The notes under the pieces: generated by a model
The model's database searches: none
What the model saw: only the letters and a program-made list of their open reading frames with translations
What the model was told of the DNA's origin: nothing
Source: a virus
Strand: one strand, 5' to 3'
IMG/VR virus record: IMGVR_UViG_3300011436_000005
Span: 1 to 24,812 of that record
DNA: 24,812 bases
Part shown: positions 6,436 to 13,688 of the stretch, one piece after another
Layout: every line of letters begins with the position of its first letter
How positions within the stretch are numbered: the first letter of the stretch is position 1
Program-made: the position numbers and the translations under genes

Positions 6436-6468
6436 AATGGAATCATGTATATAATTCCCCAATGAATC
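6423..6468 (+). repeat. Tandem duplication of the cassette right end
   Basis: GTATATAAGTCCCAATGGAA at 6423 is followed 24 bases later by GTATATAATTCCCCAATGAA at 6447. Both copies pair the terminal-repeat tip with an AATG(G)AATC flank, as if the end plus its target had been duplicated or two insertions had occurred side by side. Confidence 0.6.
6460..6467 (+). repeat. Right 8-bp flanking direct repeat (putative target duplication)
   Basis: This CAATGAAT is identical to 5344-5351. Its ATG (6462) is the start of the integrase-like remnant. Confidence 0.7.
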
Positions 6469-6503
6469 GCCCACGCAAGCGCGACCGGCACCTGCCGAAG
6501 CGT
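6462..6503 (+). pseudogene. Vestigial integrase N-terminus
   Basis: The frame beginning at 6462 encodes MNRPRKRDRHLPKR, a pattern typical of the first residues of phage tyrosine integrases that follow DUF4224 genes (basic, RPRK..., RHLP). After about 14 codons the similarity stops; the open frame continues to 6689 but only as the antisense of the endolysin. No integrase catalytic region (R..H.xxR..Y) follows. The likely cause is a deletion that fused the integrase start to the end of the lysis cassette. The identification rests on a very short stretch plus position. Confidence 0.5.
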
Positions 6504-6520
6504 GGTCGGAAATTCGACCT

Positions 6521-6997
6521 TCACGGGTTGGCCTCGACCATCTGCCAGGCGGCTTTGAAGAAACCGTCCCAGGTCTGCCGCCAAGGCTTGCCCGGGCGCC
6601 AGGCGTCGATGTACTGCGCCCACCCGGTGGCAGCGTCACCACGGGCAGGAAGTGCCGGCGACAGCGTCCACAAAAGACAGCGGGCGTAAGCGAAGGCCAG
6701 CACGTCGTTGTGCTCGATGGCCGTATAGCTGACGAACGGGTCGTTGTTGTAGTCGAGCCGCGCGAGCACCGCCTCGATGATCGGCCGGCTGGCGTGGTGA
6801 ATGAGCACGCCCTTGATGCCCCCAAGCTCGAACTGCCAGAAGCCGCGCGCTGGCCCCCGGATCTGTCGGCGTTCGTCCCAACGCGACTCCTGCATCGCGA
6901 TCGCCATCAGCATCGCCTTCGCCGCCGGAACGTCCATGTTGGCGGGAAGTAGCGCGGCGGCGGCCTTGTAGATCGGGCCGAAGGCGGTGAAACTCAC
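6521..6997 (-). CDS. Endolysin, transglycosylase/lysozyme-like
   Basis: The 158-aa product is read from a GTG at 6997 that overlaps the holin stop (GTGA); longer open frames only read through the holin gene. Residues 27-57 read AKAMLMAIAMQESRW...GPARGFWQFE, the lysozyme/lytic transglycosylase pattern with Glu37 as the likely catalytic acid. A long helical region with HNDVLAFAYARCLLW follows. There is no signal peptide, so export should depend on a holin. It is the last gene of the leftward block and its stop lies at the boundary with the integrase remnant. Confidence 0.85.
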   Translation of the reverse strand: MSFTAFGPIYKAAAALLPANMDVPAAKAMLMAIAMQESRWDERRQIRGPARGFWQFELGGIKGVLIHHASRPIIEAVLARLDYNNDPFVSYTAIEHNDVLAFAYARCLLWTLSPALPARGDAATGWAQYIDAWRPGKPWRQTWDGFFKAAWQMVEANP

Positions 6998-7266
6998 GGC
7001 GTCTTGTCCTCGGCGCGGGGCGCGTCTGGCGCAGGCGTGACGCCCATCGCTCGAATCGCGGTCGCGGTCGCCGAGTTCGCGCTGTCCTTGCTGAAGTACG
7101 CCTCGACGATCTTCGCCATGATGGTGCTCAGAATGCCGAGCAGCAGGACGAGGGTGTCCTTGTTCTCCTCCGGGAACGGCACGAAGAACGCAATGCAAAG
7201 CGCGGCGAAATAGCCCACCGTGTAGACGAAGGACAAAATATCAACGGTGCGCGGCTGGTAGCTCAC
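6994..7266 (-). CDS. Holin-like two-helix membrane protein
   Basis: The 90-aa product starts at a GTG (7266) overlapping the upstream stop. Two hydrophobic segments are visible, about residues 9-28 (ILSFVYTVGYFAALCIAFFV) and 36-53 (TLVLLLGILSTIMAKIVEAY), separated by a short acidic turn (PFPEENKD), then a polar tail. This is the usual class of small holin. It sits directly before the endolysin and is coupled to it, which supports a role in forming the membrane lesion. The ATG-started longer frame (from 7335) is an artefact of reading the previous gene. Confidence 0.75.
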   Translation of the reverse strand: MSYQPRTVDILSFVYTVGYFAALCIAFFVPFPEENKDTLVLLLGILSTIMAKIVEAYFSKDSANSATATAIRAMGVTPAPDAPRAEDKTP

Positions 7267-7508
7267 TTCAGCGGGACCTTCCCTGAGAGCCCGAGGTAAG
7301 CAAGCAGCGCAAGGCAGCCCGCCCCAATGATCCACAAAGCCGCCCGAACCACGTTGCGCCCGACCTCTTCGTAGACGAGCCGCAGGGCGTGTGCCGCCGC
7401 TCGTTGGGCAATTTCATTAATCTGATCTTTGGAAAGCCAGGTCGAGCGGCGACGCTCATCGGGATCTCGTCCATGATCTTCTTCCTCTTCAGTAGATCTC
7501 CCCGACAT
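7263..7508 (-). CDS. Small C-tail membrane protein of the lysis cassette
   Basis: This 81-aa protein has a charged N-terminus (MSGRSTEEEEDHGRDPDERR), an amphipathic helix (KDQINEIAQRAAAHALRLVYEEV) and one C-terminal transmembrane helix (about 56-75, ALWIIGAGCLALLAYLGL). Similar single-pass proteins are common beside phage holins. An overlapping frame (7268-7513) lacks any membrane segment and was rejected. The ribosome site before 7508 is weak. A better purine-rich site (GAAGAGGAAGAAG) lies inside the gene before an out-of-frame ATG. It may be a second holin, antiholin or anchor; this cannot be decided here. Confidence 0.65.
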   Translation of the reverse strand: MSGRSTEEEEDHGRDPDERRRSTWLSKDQINEIAQRAAAHALRLVYEEVGRNVVRAALWIIGAGCLALLAYLGLSGKVPLK

Positions 7509-7525
7509 GGCACCCCAGGCAGCTA

Positions 7526-7843
7526 TTACCTGTTCTTTTGTTCGGCTGCGTCTCGCTCGCGCTCCCAGGCGTCATGCTCGGCGACGCGCTGGTTTACTTC
7601 CGCCACTCCTGCCGCAATCGCCGCCGCGCTGCCCTCACGGTTCACTGCGGCCAGCTTCTCTGACGCTTTGCCTTCTGCGCGCCCGGCTTGCAGTGCCTCG
7701 GCCCTTGTTGCGGCGACAAGCGCATCCTTCATCGAGTTCGTGTTCTTCTCCACCTTAATCACTTTGAGCAGGCTGGCGACTGCTGTAATGGTGAGCGGAA
7801 TTGTCCCAAGGAAAGCACTGATGATGACTGTCCAGTCGATCAT
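7526..7843 (-). CDS. Membrane-anchored coiled-coil protein (lysis cassette)
   Basis: The protein has 105 residues. An N-terminal hydrophobic segment (about 5-27, TVIISAFLGTIPLTITAVASLL) is followed by a long Ala/Glu/Lys-rich coiled coil. This topology fits an inner-membrane spanin component or a holin-associated protein. No overlapping outer-membrane lipoprotein ORF with a lipobox is visible in another frame, so a complete Rz/Rz1 pair is not supported. The start overlaps the tail-fibre stop by ATGA. The order fibre, this gene, two small membrane proteins and endolysin defines the lysis operon. Confidence 0.65.
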   Translation of the reverse strand: MIDWTVIISAFLGTIPLTITAVASLLKVIKVEKNTNSMKDALVAATRAEALQAGRAEGKASEKLAAVNREGSAAAIAAGVAEVNQRVAEHDAWERERDAAEQKNR

Positions 7844-8952
7844 AGTTTTATCATCGTATTGAGGAACAGCGTCGGCTGCATGTTCGGGTGTGCGACGCCG
7901 TTGCCTTTTGATGTTGTGACGATACTGGGCGCGGGGCCAGAGCCATCACCGGACCAAAGATTGGGGGTTGCGCCGGCGACACTATTCTGATTCGCGGCCC
8001 ACGAGTGGGTGTGTGGTGTCAGTTCATTCTCGGTCAGTGCATGGGTTTCCACGCCAAAGGTTAGTGCCAATACGCGGGCCGTCAGGCCGGAACCTGCACC
8101 GTATGTCGCCAGCGCCCGCCCCAATGCCTTCGGCAAGGCAATGGTCTTGTTGACGGCATAATCAGCTGCGGCGCTCGCGCCGCGCCCTGTTGATACTGCG
8201 CATTGCGCGTCAGCGGTATTCGCCCAAAGTAGTGTGAATAAGTCCACTGTGTCGGCGTTCGCCCGGCCCGTTGCGCCGCTGGCGGCGTTACCGATAGTTG
8301 TATCGTCCATCAGGACCCAGCCAGCATCAGCCACGGTCTTAATCGTAAGTTTCACGTCACCAGTTGTGAAAGCTGAGCCAGAAGCGGCAGCACCAAGCGT
8401 TGCTCTTGCTGCCGCCGCATCGGCATCATCAAGCAGCGTCTCGATGAAAGCCGACACGGCAAGATTCCCCGCGGACGCCAGAGCGTAGAGCCCGAACACC
8501 GCGGCGGCGTTGAAGCCCAGGAACTTGGAGGCGCGCGCTGTCCATTCCGCTGATGTCAGCACCTGATCGGCCACCACCTCTACGGGGGCTTTGAACGCGC
8601 GCGCAACAGCCGCGGCGACCTGCTGAATCTGCATTTCCTCGGAATCGAAGTCCCGATCGACGGTCTCCTCGTCGAACGATCCGTTGCGCTGGTAGTCGGT
8701 GGCCCGCGTGTAGGGCCGCAGCCGCTGGATGATGACCGCCGAAAGGTTCGCAGGCGCGGCGACGAACGTGATGCTTCCGCCGCCTGCATCCCCTTCACCA
8801 GCCACGGTGTAGTGAGTCGTCAACGTCTGCAGCACGCCATCAACGGTGACCAGCAGGTCGGACTCGTCGATGATCCGGTAGCTGTAAGCGAAGACCGTCG
8901 TTACGCCGTTGCCGACGTGGCTATTTGGTCCGGGATAGGCTGCGACGGGCAT
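7840..8952 (-). CDS. Tail fibre protein: T7-like N-terminus, collar-type C-terminus
   Basis: The protein has 370 residues. The first 130 or so resemble the N-terminal virion-attachment domain of T7 gp17 (NGVTTVFAYSYRIIDESDLLVTVDG, the RLRPYTRATDYQRNGSFDEETVDRD pattern, then helical QIQQVAAAVARA). The C-terminal part has a tail-collar pattern (GWVLMDDTTIGNAASGATGR, DTVDLFTLLWANT) and ends with ...THSWAAN...HPNMQPTLFLNTMIKL, typical of collar/receptor tips. Residues about 180-195 (DDADAAAARATLGAAASG) are the linker often seen before such tips. It is expected to determine host-surface binding. The terminase gene ends 11 bases upstream. Confidence 0.85.
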   Translation of the reverse strand: MPVAAYPGPNSHVGNGVTTVFAYSYRIIDESDLLVTVDGVLQTLTTHYTVAGEGDAGGGSITFVAAPANLSAVIIQRLRPYTRATDYQRNGSFDEETVDRDFDSEEMQIQQVAAAVARAFKAPVEVVADQVLTSAEWTARASKFLGFNAAAVFGLYALASAGNLAVSAFIETLLDDADAAAARATLGAAASGSAFTTGDVKLTIKTVADAGWVLMDDTTIGNAASGATGRANADTVDLFTLLWANTADAQCAVSTGRGASAAADYAVNKTIALPKALGRALATYGAGSGLTARVLALTFGVETHALTENELTPHTHSWAANQNSVAGATPNLWSGDGSGPAPSIVTTSKGNGVAHPNMQPTLFLNTMIKL

Positions 8953-8963
8953 GGTTCAGCTCC

Positions 8964-10673
8964 TCAATGCAGATCGACACCGACTTCGATCGGCCCACCG
9001 GACGGCCGCCAGGTGTGCTTCTTCAGCTCTTTCACGTTGCCGATCACCTTACCGATCCTGATCGGCGTTTGCTTCACAGCCCCAGCACCGGAGTCGATGT
9101 AATCGTCGGCCTGGTTTAGGACCCCAGGAATCCAGTCGTTCATCTGGTCGATCAGCGGGCCGTCCCACATCGAGACGTGCGCCCACAGGTACTGCCCGGA
9201 GAGCGGGGGTTCGAGGGCATCGAGGATGTACTTATGCTTCTGCTGCTCGCTCGTCCTCACGACCTCGATCACGCCACAGCCGGTCCCGGCGAGCGCCTTC
9301 CTGAGAAGCGGTGGGATGAAGGTCCCCGGCCCGTTCGTCTCCAGGTGCACGTTCTCCAACTGGTACTTGATCGCTATTTCTCGGACCTGGTGGCACTGGC
9401 TCGCTTCCTTCGCGTCCTCGTCGAAGATGTCACCCGACAAGGCGTTCGTTCGGTGCCAGTAGAGATTGCCGCGCTCGTCGGTGAATACGAGTGAGGTCGC
9501 CGAAACGTGCGTGCCCTTCTTGCCCAGCGCCGGGTCCCAATACAGGACAGCACCGACAAGTCGGACATTCGCGAGCAGCATGCGCACTTCGCCGTTCGCG
9601 ATGGTGATCGCCGGGTCCATGTCGTAGGGGATCAGCCGGTTCGGGTCCAGCCGGATCTGATGCACCGGCTTGGCCTCGAGCTGGTACTGCGAGTCCCATG
9701 CATTTATCGTCCGGCACTCCTCGCGCCTGAACTTGATCTCCGCGCGGTCGAACCTCTCCGGCCAGTTGTTGCCCGCGTAGATGTCAACCAGCATGCCGGG
9801 CGAGCGCTCGAAGACCACGGCCTTCTTCACGACCTTGTAGTCCCGACCTTCGGTGAGCAGCTTCATCCCGCGAAAGACGTACAGGTCCTCGGCGTCGTCA
9901 GGCTCGAACGGGAAAAGGAACCGGCGCTGTTTCTTCGTCGCCTTGTCCTCGTAGCGCACGTGATGCTCGAAGAGCGCGAGCTTTAGCAACTCAGCCCCTT
10001 CATCGGCGAGCTGCTCGTAAAGCGAGTTATGGGTGTGCGGCGTCCCGACGTAGAGCTTGCGGCCGCCGGGCACGAGGATGTGCGTCTGCTCGTCCAGTCG
10101 CTCGCGCACCCGCTCCCGAGCCTCCGGGGTCCGAATGTTCTTCGGCACCTCGACGTCATCGTTGATCACCTCGTTCGCGCGCGAGGAGGTGACGTTCGAG
10201 GTGATGCCGTGGGCCGCAAGGGACGGATCGCGGGGGTCCTCGTTGCCAACGACCGAGAAGCGCTCGAGCGCCCAGTCAGCGGGGTTGATCATGTTTTCCG
10301 CCTGGAGCCATGGGTGCTTGCGGATCACGTCTTTGGCGTGACGACTCACCTTGCGCGCGAGCTTGTCGTCCGCGCCCTGCACAAGACCGTGGTAGTTGCG
10401 ATCCTTCCACACGCGAAAGGCGATCCAGCAGCCGACGATGTTTGACTTGGCGACACCGCGCCACGCGAGCAGCACGCCGATGCGCTTCACCGCCTCGATC
10501 CAGAGGCAGATTCGAACGTGCACCGCGGGCACTTTCCATTTTTTGTACTCCGCCCACTTCAGGAAGAACGCCAGAAATTCACTTTTCACCCCGCGCTTTG
10601 CGATGTCGATCGAGGATCGCGATCCCCTGCTTGGTGAGCGCCGCTGCTTCCGCTTCTCTTTCTTTCGTGCCAT
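8964..10673 (-). CDS. terL: Terminase large subunit
   Basis: The protein has 569 residues when started at the ATG at 10673, which has GGAG upstream. A GTG at 10589 overlapping the small-subunit stop would give 541 residues and drops a Lys/Arg/Ser-rich leader that may not be natural. A Walker A-like RGVAKSN is at about 72-78, as in T7 gp19, and Walker B with catalytic Glu is in EVINDDVE (about 168-175). The nuclease half contains YWDPALGKKG followed by SATSLVFTDERGNLYW, with the Asp of an RNase H-like metal site. It packages DNA into the prohead together with the portal. It follows the ejection genes and precedes the fibre, unlike T7, where it follows the lysis genes. Confidence 0.9.
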   Translation of the reverse strand: MARKKEKRKQRRSPSRGSRSSIDIAKRGVKSEFLAFFLKWAEYKKWKVPAVHVRICLWIEAVKRIGVLLAWRGVAKSNIVGCWIAFRVWKDRNYHGLVQGADDKLARKVSRHAKDVIRKHPWLQAENMINPADWALERFSVVGNEDPRDPSLAAHGITSNVTSSRANEVINDDVEVPKNIRTPEARERVRERLDEQTHILVPGGRKLYVGTPHTHNSLYEQLADEGAELLKLALFEHHVRYEDKATKKQRRFLFPFEPDDAEDLYVFRGMKLLTEGRDYKVVKKAVVFERSPGMLVDIYAGNNWPERFDRAEIKFRREECRTINAWDSQYQLEAKPVHQIRLDPNRLIPYDMDPAITIANGEVRMLLANVRLVGAVLYWDPALGKKGTHVSATSLVFTDERGNLYWHRTNALSGDIFDEDAKEASQCHQVREIAIKYQLENVHLETNGPGTFIPPLLRKALAGTGCGVIEVVRTSEQQKHKYILDALEPPLSGQYLWAHVSMWDGPLIDQMNDWIPGVLNQADDYIDSGAGAVKQTPIRIGKVIGNVKELKKHTWRPSGGPIEVGVDLH

Positions 10674-10917
10674 CGGTCTCCGCAGGCTTCGGATTGGCGT
10701 CGCCGCCCTGGTCGCCGACGTTGATTTCGCGGAGCACAGTCTGGATATTGGCCACCAGTCTCAGGGTCGCCAAAGCGTTTTTCTTGAACCAGTAGCGATC
10801 CCCCCGATCCTGCGCGGTCTTCATGCCAGGCATCCTTTTCGGCTCGGCTTCGGCGATGAAAACGTCGATCAGGGCTTCCTCGATCGCCGCCAGCCTGGTG
10901 ACTTGTTCCGGGCGCAT
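10579..10917 (-). CDS. Putative terminase small subunit
   Basis: This 112-aa mostly helical, charged protein has an N-terminal helix (MRPEQVTRLAAIEEALIDVFIAEA), a central helix around WFKKNALATLRLVANIQTVL, and a C-terminal Glu/Ala/Lys helix. Sequence alone does not prove the role. The call rests on size, helical make-up and its position directly upstream of, and overlapping, terL. Its ATG at 10917 overlaps the start of an opposite-strand membrane ORF. Confidence 0.6.
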   Translation of the reverse strand: MRPEQVTRLAAIEEALIDVFIAEAEPKRMPGMKTAQDRGDRYWFKKNALATLRLVANIQTVLREINVGDQGGDANPKPAETDGTKEREAEAAALTKQGIAILDRHRKARGEK

Positions 10918-11179
10918 GGCCTATACTCCTCGGCTCGTGAAATCACTCGCCGCCTTCGTCGCGGTCAATGCGTTCTTCGTGGCGCTGAACATTCTGTTCG
11001 CGGGGCTCATCTACGGCCTCTTCCGTCTCGGCCAGACCGTTGCGCCGGAACTCATGGAGATTCCGCTTTTCACGTACCTGCTCGGTCTCGCCTGCCTCGC
11101 CGCGACGATCTGGTTTGCGTGGAAGTCGATGCAGATCATGGGGCGGCTCGCCCAAGGTCGGGGGCGCGGTCGGGGCTGA
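10916..11179 (+). CDS. Opposite-strand two-helix membrane protein (putative)
   Basis: The reading frame from the ATG at 10916 gives 87 residues with two clear hydrophobic helices: about 10-32 (LAAFVAVNAFFVALNILFAG) and 50-70 (LFTYLLGLACLAATIWFAW), plus a Gly/Arg tail. A GTG at 10937 is an alternative start. It fills an otherwise empty 218-bp gap between terS and the large ejection gene and overlaps the 3' end of the latter by 44 bp in antisense. No good ribosome site was found. The minus strand has only an implausible charged ORF here. This is the only plus-strand gene in the late block, so expression is uncertain. Confidence 0.45.
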   Translation: MAYTPRLVKSLAAFVAVNAFFVALNILFAGLIYGLFRLGQTVAPELMEIPLFTYLLGLACLAATIWFAWKSMQIMGRLAQGRGRGRG

Positions 11180-13688
11180 ATTCCCCCGGCGACCACCACC
11201 AATCCTGCCCGTAGTCGCGCATCGTGCGCGAGCGGATCGACTGCAGGTATCCGGGCGACAGCGCCTCGAACACCTGCTGAAACACCATGTGGTCCAGAGC
11301 AGCTTTCGTGTACCAGATATTCCCGCCCGGGATGAAGCCCTTCAGGTCCTGCGCGGTCTGCGCGAGAAAGTGCGTTTCCTTGCCCTCGGATTTCTTGGCG
11401 ATGGCGTTCATGGGCTGCGTGAGGCCCAGCTCGAGCAAGGGGCCGATCGTCGGCCCTGAAATAGATTCGAGGATGCCAGAGCCGTACCGATTCTGATTCG
11501 TTCCGTACAGGAAGTCGCCGTAGATGCCCAGGGCTCCGCCTTGCAGGAAGGCCTTGCCCCAGAACTTCCACGCCCGTTCGTCGGTCATCGCGAGCGGATC
11601 TTTGCCGGAGAGCATTTCGCGCGTCTGCATCAACATCGCCCCGGCAAGGGTGGTCGAGGTAATGAGGAAAGCCGTCATCCCGGCCTTCGAGGTCATGCCC
11701 TCGCTGTTGGCCACCGCGTCGATTCCGCGCAGCAGCATCGTGTAGGGGAAGGCCTTGAACTGCAGCACCGAACGCCCGATCTCGCCCCAGACCGTACCGC
11801 GCTGCTTCCTGCCGTAGAAGGTGGCGCGCTCTTTCCAGCCCGGGGTGACGATGGCGAATTCGCTTTCGGTGTTCACCGAACCGAGAAGCTTCACGATCGC
11901 GTCCTGCCGCACCTTCGCCGCGGCCGCGGTGTCGATCGGCCCGGCGGGCAGGATCGCCGCGCGCTGCAGGTCCGCGTCCGAAATCCGGCTGATGCCCTCC
12001 GGGGTCAGCACGCCATCGACCCCGGCAATGCGCTCAAGGCGTGCCAGTTTCCACACGCCCCAGTCCGAGGCGTTGATGCCGTAGTTTCGAAGGAGCCGCA
12101 TGTCGGAAGCCGGCAGGTCGGCGAAGGCCCGGCCGCCGCTGATTTCGTTGCCGATCGCGGACATCAGCGACAGGCCGAAGCTCGCCTTGCGGATGTCGTT
12201 GATCGCCTGCATGCCGGTGACGCGCATCACCGCGTTCGCCATCTTCCCGGTGAAGCCGTTCTGCCCGAGCCCCTCGTAGAAACGGGTGAGCCCCGAGCGC
12301 ACGGAGTCGAGCATCAGGCCCTGCGTCTGGATCAACCGGCGGTCGGCCTTGTTCGCGGGGTTGAGCAGGGAAAGCTCGGTGCGCCACGATTGCAGCGCCG
12401 GCATGTTGTTCAAATGACGTACCGCTTCCATCATCGGCTTGTCCCCGAAGAGGGAGGCCAGGGCAGCGCCACCGAGTTTCCCGGCGGTGTTCAGGTGCGC
12501 GATTCCATCGGCCACCTTCGAAAGCGTCATGTTCGCGCTGGGCGTGATCCGGCCCGCAGCGTAGTCGTAGAGGATGTCCAGCTTCACCGCCCGGCCTTCG
12601 AGCGATTCGGTTTTCTTCGGGTCCGCCTTCGTCGCCTTGGACAAAGCAAGATCCCGCAGCGTCTGGTAGGTCACGTCCGGGTTCGGGCCGAAGTGCTCGA
12701 TGAACGCGATGTCTCTCGCCATCGTCTCGATGTGCCCGGTCAGGATGTCGAATGCGGCCTTCTCGCCAAAGCGCTCCCAGTAGCCGATCACCGCATCAGC
12801 ATCCTTGAAGTGGACCTGCCGGGATTCCGCGTGCCGGTTCGCCCGCTTGCCAGCGCCCTGCATGCCGGGCTCGGCGTTGGCGTGCCCGTTCGTCGCGATG
12901 GTCTCCCAGGCTTTGCCGAGGAAGTCGCGCACCCGTTGGTCCGTGAACGGCACGCCCGCGTCGTCCACGTAGCGCGCGCGATCGAGCAGCGGCATGATTT
13001 CCTGCGTCCAGGCGTCCTTGCCCGCGGCCGCGACGCGCTCCTGGCTGTGGTGCTGCGGCATACCCCAGTCGTCCAGCCGCCCGATGTCGCCGCCGGCCTG
13101 GTTGAAGGACTGGCGGGCTTTTTCTGCGGTGTCGTGGAACGCCTTCGCGCCGCGCGCGGCAAGCGGATTCCCGGTGTCTTCCCCCCGAAGCTCCTTCACC
13201 AGGTCGATCAGCTTCGCGCGGTCCTGAAAGAACCCGAGGAAGTCATTGCCGAGCGCTTCCCAAGTCTTGGTGAGATCGCGCCCCAAAGCGGCCCGATGCC
13301 CCGCAACCCGCTGCTCGATCGATTCGACGTTGACCCGTCCGGTGTAGTCCCGGGCAATTACCCGTTCCACCGCATCGAGGTGCGGGATGCCGGCGGCCGT
13401 CATGTCGTCCACGTTCCGGACCCTCGCGCCGAGGGCGACGAGCTGGTGGTGCGCCTGCTTCGCCTTCACCTCGGCCTCGTGAATGAGCTGGGCGGCGGCT
13501 TCACGGGCGGCGGTAGCGATGACGTTATCTACCGGTTGCCCCATCTTGGCGGAGCCCTGCGTGGTCCTGCCGGCTTTGATGTCCAGGGCGGCGCGGTGGA
13601 TTCTCTCGTAGATGTTCCTCACCTCGTCGTCGGTCAGGGCGCGGCCGGCGGCGGCGATCAGGCGGGCGGTGCAGTGGGCGTAGCTCAA
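11136..13688 (-). CDS. Large internal virion / DNA ejection protein (gp16-like position)
   Basis: This 850-aa mainly helical protein has scattered hydrophobic segments, for example GKLGGAALASLFG, GLSLMSAIGNEISGG, and AGMTAFLITSTTLAGAMLM near residues 665-685. It occupies the place of T7 gp16, the last of the ejection proteins, which form a channel across the host envelope. Unlike T7 gp16, I see no N-terminal lysozyme/transglycosylase motif, so peptidoglycan cleavage during entry may be done by another component. Its start overlaps the previous gene's stop (ATGA). Function is by synteny and composition, not by a motif. Confidence 0.7.
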   Translation of the reverse strand: MSYAHCTARLIAAAGRALTDDEVRNIYERIHRAALDIKAGRTTQGSAKMGQPVDNVIATAAREAAAQLIHEAEVKAKQAHHQLVALGARVRNVDDMTAAGIPHLDAVERVIARDYTGRVNVESIEQRVAGHRAALGRDLTKTWEALGNDFLGFFQDRAKLIDLVKELRGEDTGNPLAARGAKAFHDTAEKARQSFNQAGGDIGRLDDWGMPQHHSQERVAAAGKDAWTQEIMPLLDRARYVDDAGVPFTDQRVRDFLGKAWETIATNGHANAEPGMQGAGKRANRHAESRQVHFKDADAVIGYWERFGEKAAFDILTGHIETMARDIAFIEHFGPNPDVTYQTLRDLALSKATKADPKKTESLEGRAVKLDILYDYAAGRITPSANMTLSKVADGIAHLNTAGKLGGAALASLFGDKPMMEAVRHLNNMPALQSWRTELSLLNPANKADRRLIQTQGLMLDSVRSGLTRFYEGLGQNGFTGKMANAVMRVTGMQAINDIRKASFGLSLMSAIGNEISGGRAFADLPASDMRLLRNYGINASDWGVWKLARLERIAGVDGVLTPEGISRISDADLQRAAILPAGPIDTAAAAKVRQDAIVKLLGSVNTESEFAIVTPGWKERATFYGRKQRGTVWGEIGRSVLQFKAFPYTMLLRGIDAVANSEGMTSKAGMTAFLITSTTLAGAMLMQTREMLSGKDPLAMTDERAWKFWGKAFLQGGALGIYGDFLYGTNQNRYGSGILESISGPTIGPLLELGLTQPMNAIAKKSEGKETHFLAQTAQDLKGFIPGGNIWYTKAALDHMVFQQVFEALSPGYLQSIRSRTMRDYGQDWWWSPGEFSPDRAPDLGRAAP

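Larger units (their letters stand above)
5352..6459 (+). mobile_element. Putative transposon-like cassette carrying one radical SAM gene
   Basis: The segment begins GGGAATTATATAC and ends with its exact reverse complement, GTATATAATTCCC. Identical CAATGAAT octamers lie immediately outside both ends. A longer inverted repeat (5352-5392 against 6395-6435, 34 of 41 matches, no gaps) strengthens the terminal-repeat reading. The only ORF inside is the radical SAM gene. There is no transposase, so if mobile it would be a passive, MITE-like or trans-mobilised element. An alternative right end is 6435, flanked by AATGGAAT. Another view is that the repeats are regulatory sites around a moron gene, but that would not explain the octamer at the stop/start junction. 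Confidence 0.65.

Noticed and set aside
6447-6455. TATAAT as a rightward promoter at the cassette end
   Set aside because: The -10 match is perfect, but no -35 hexamer lies at 16-18 bases, and the sequence is explained as part of the inverted repeat. An outward promoter remains possible but unsupported.
5352-6459. IS200/IS605-type or Insertion Sequence with its own transposase
   Set aside because: No transposase ORF is present in the segment; the only gene is the radical SAM protein.
7268-7513. Alternative 81-aa minus-strand frame in the lysis cassette
   Set aside because: It lacks a membrane helix and has irregular composition, whereas the overlapping frame 7263-7508 has a clear helix and a coupled stop.
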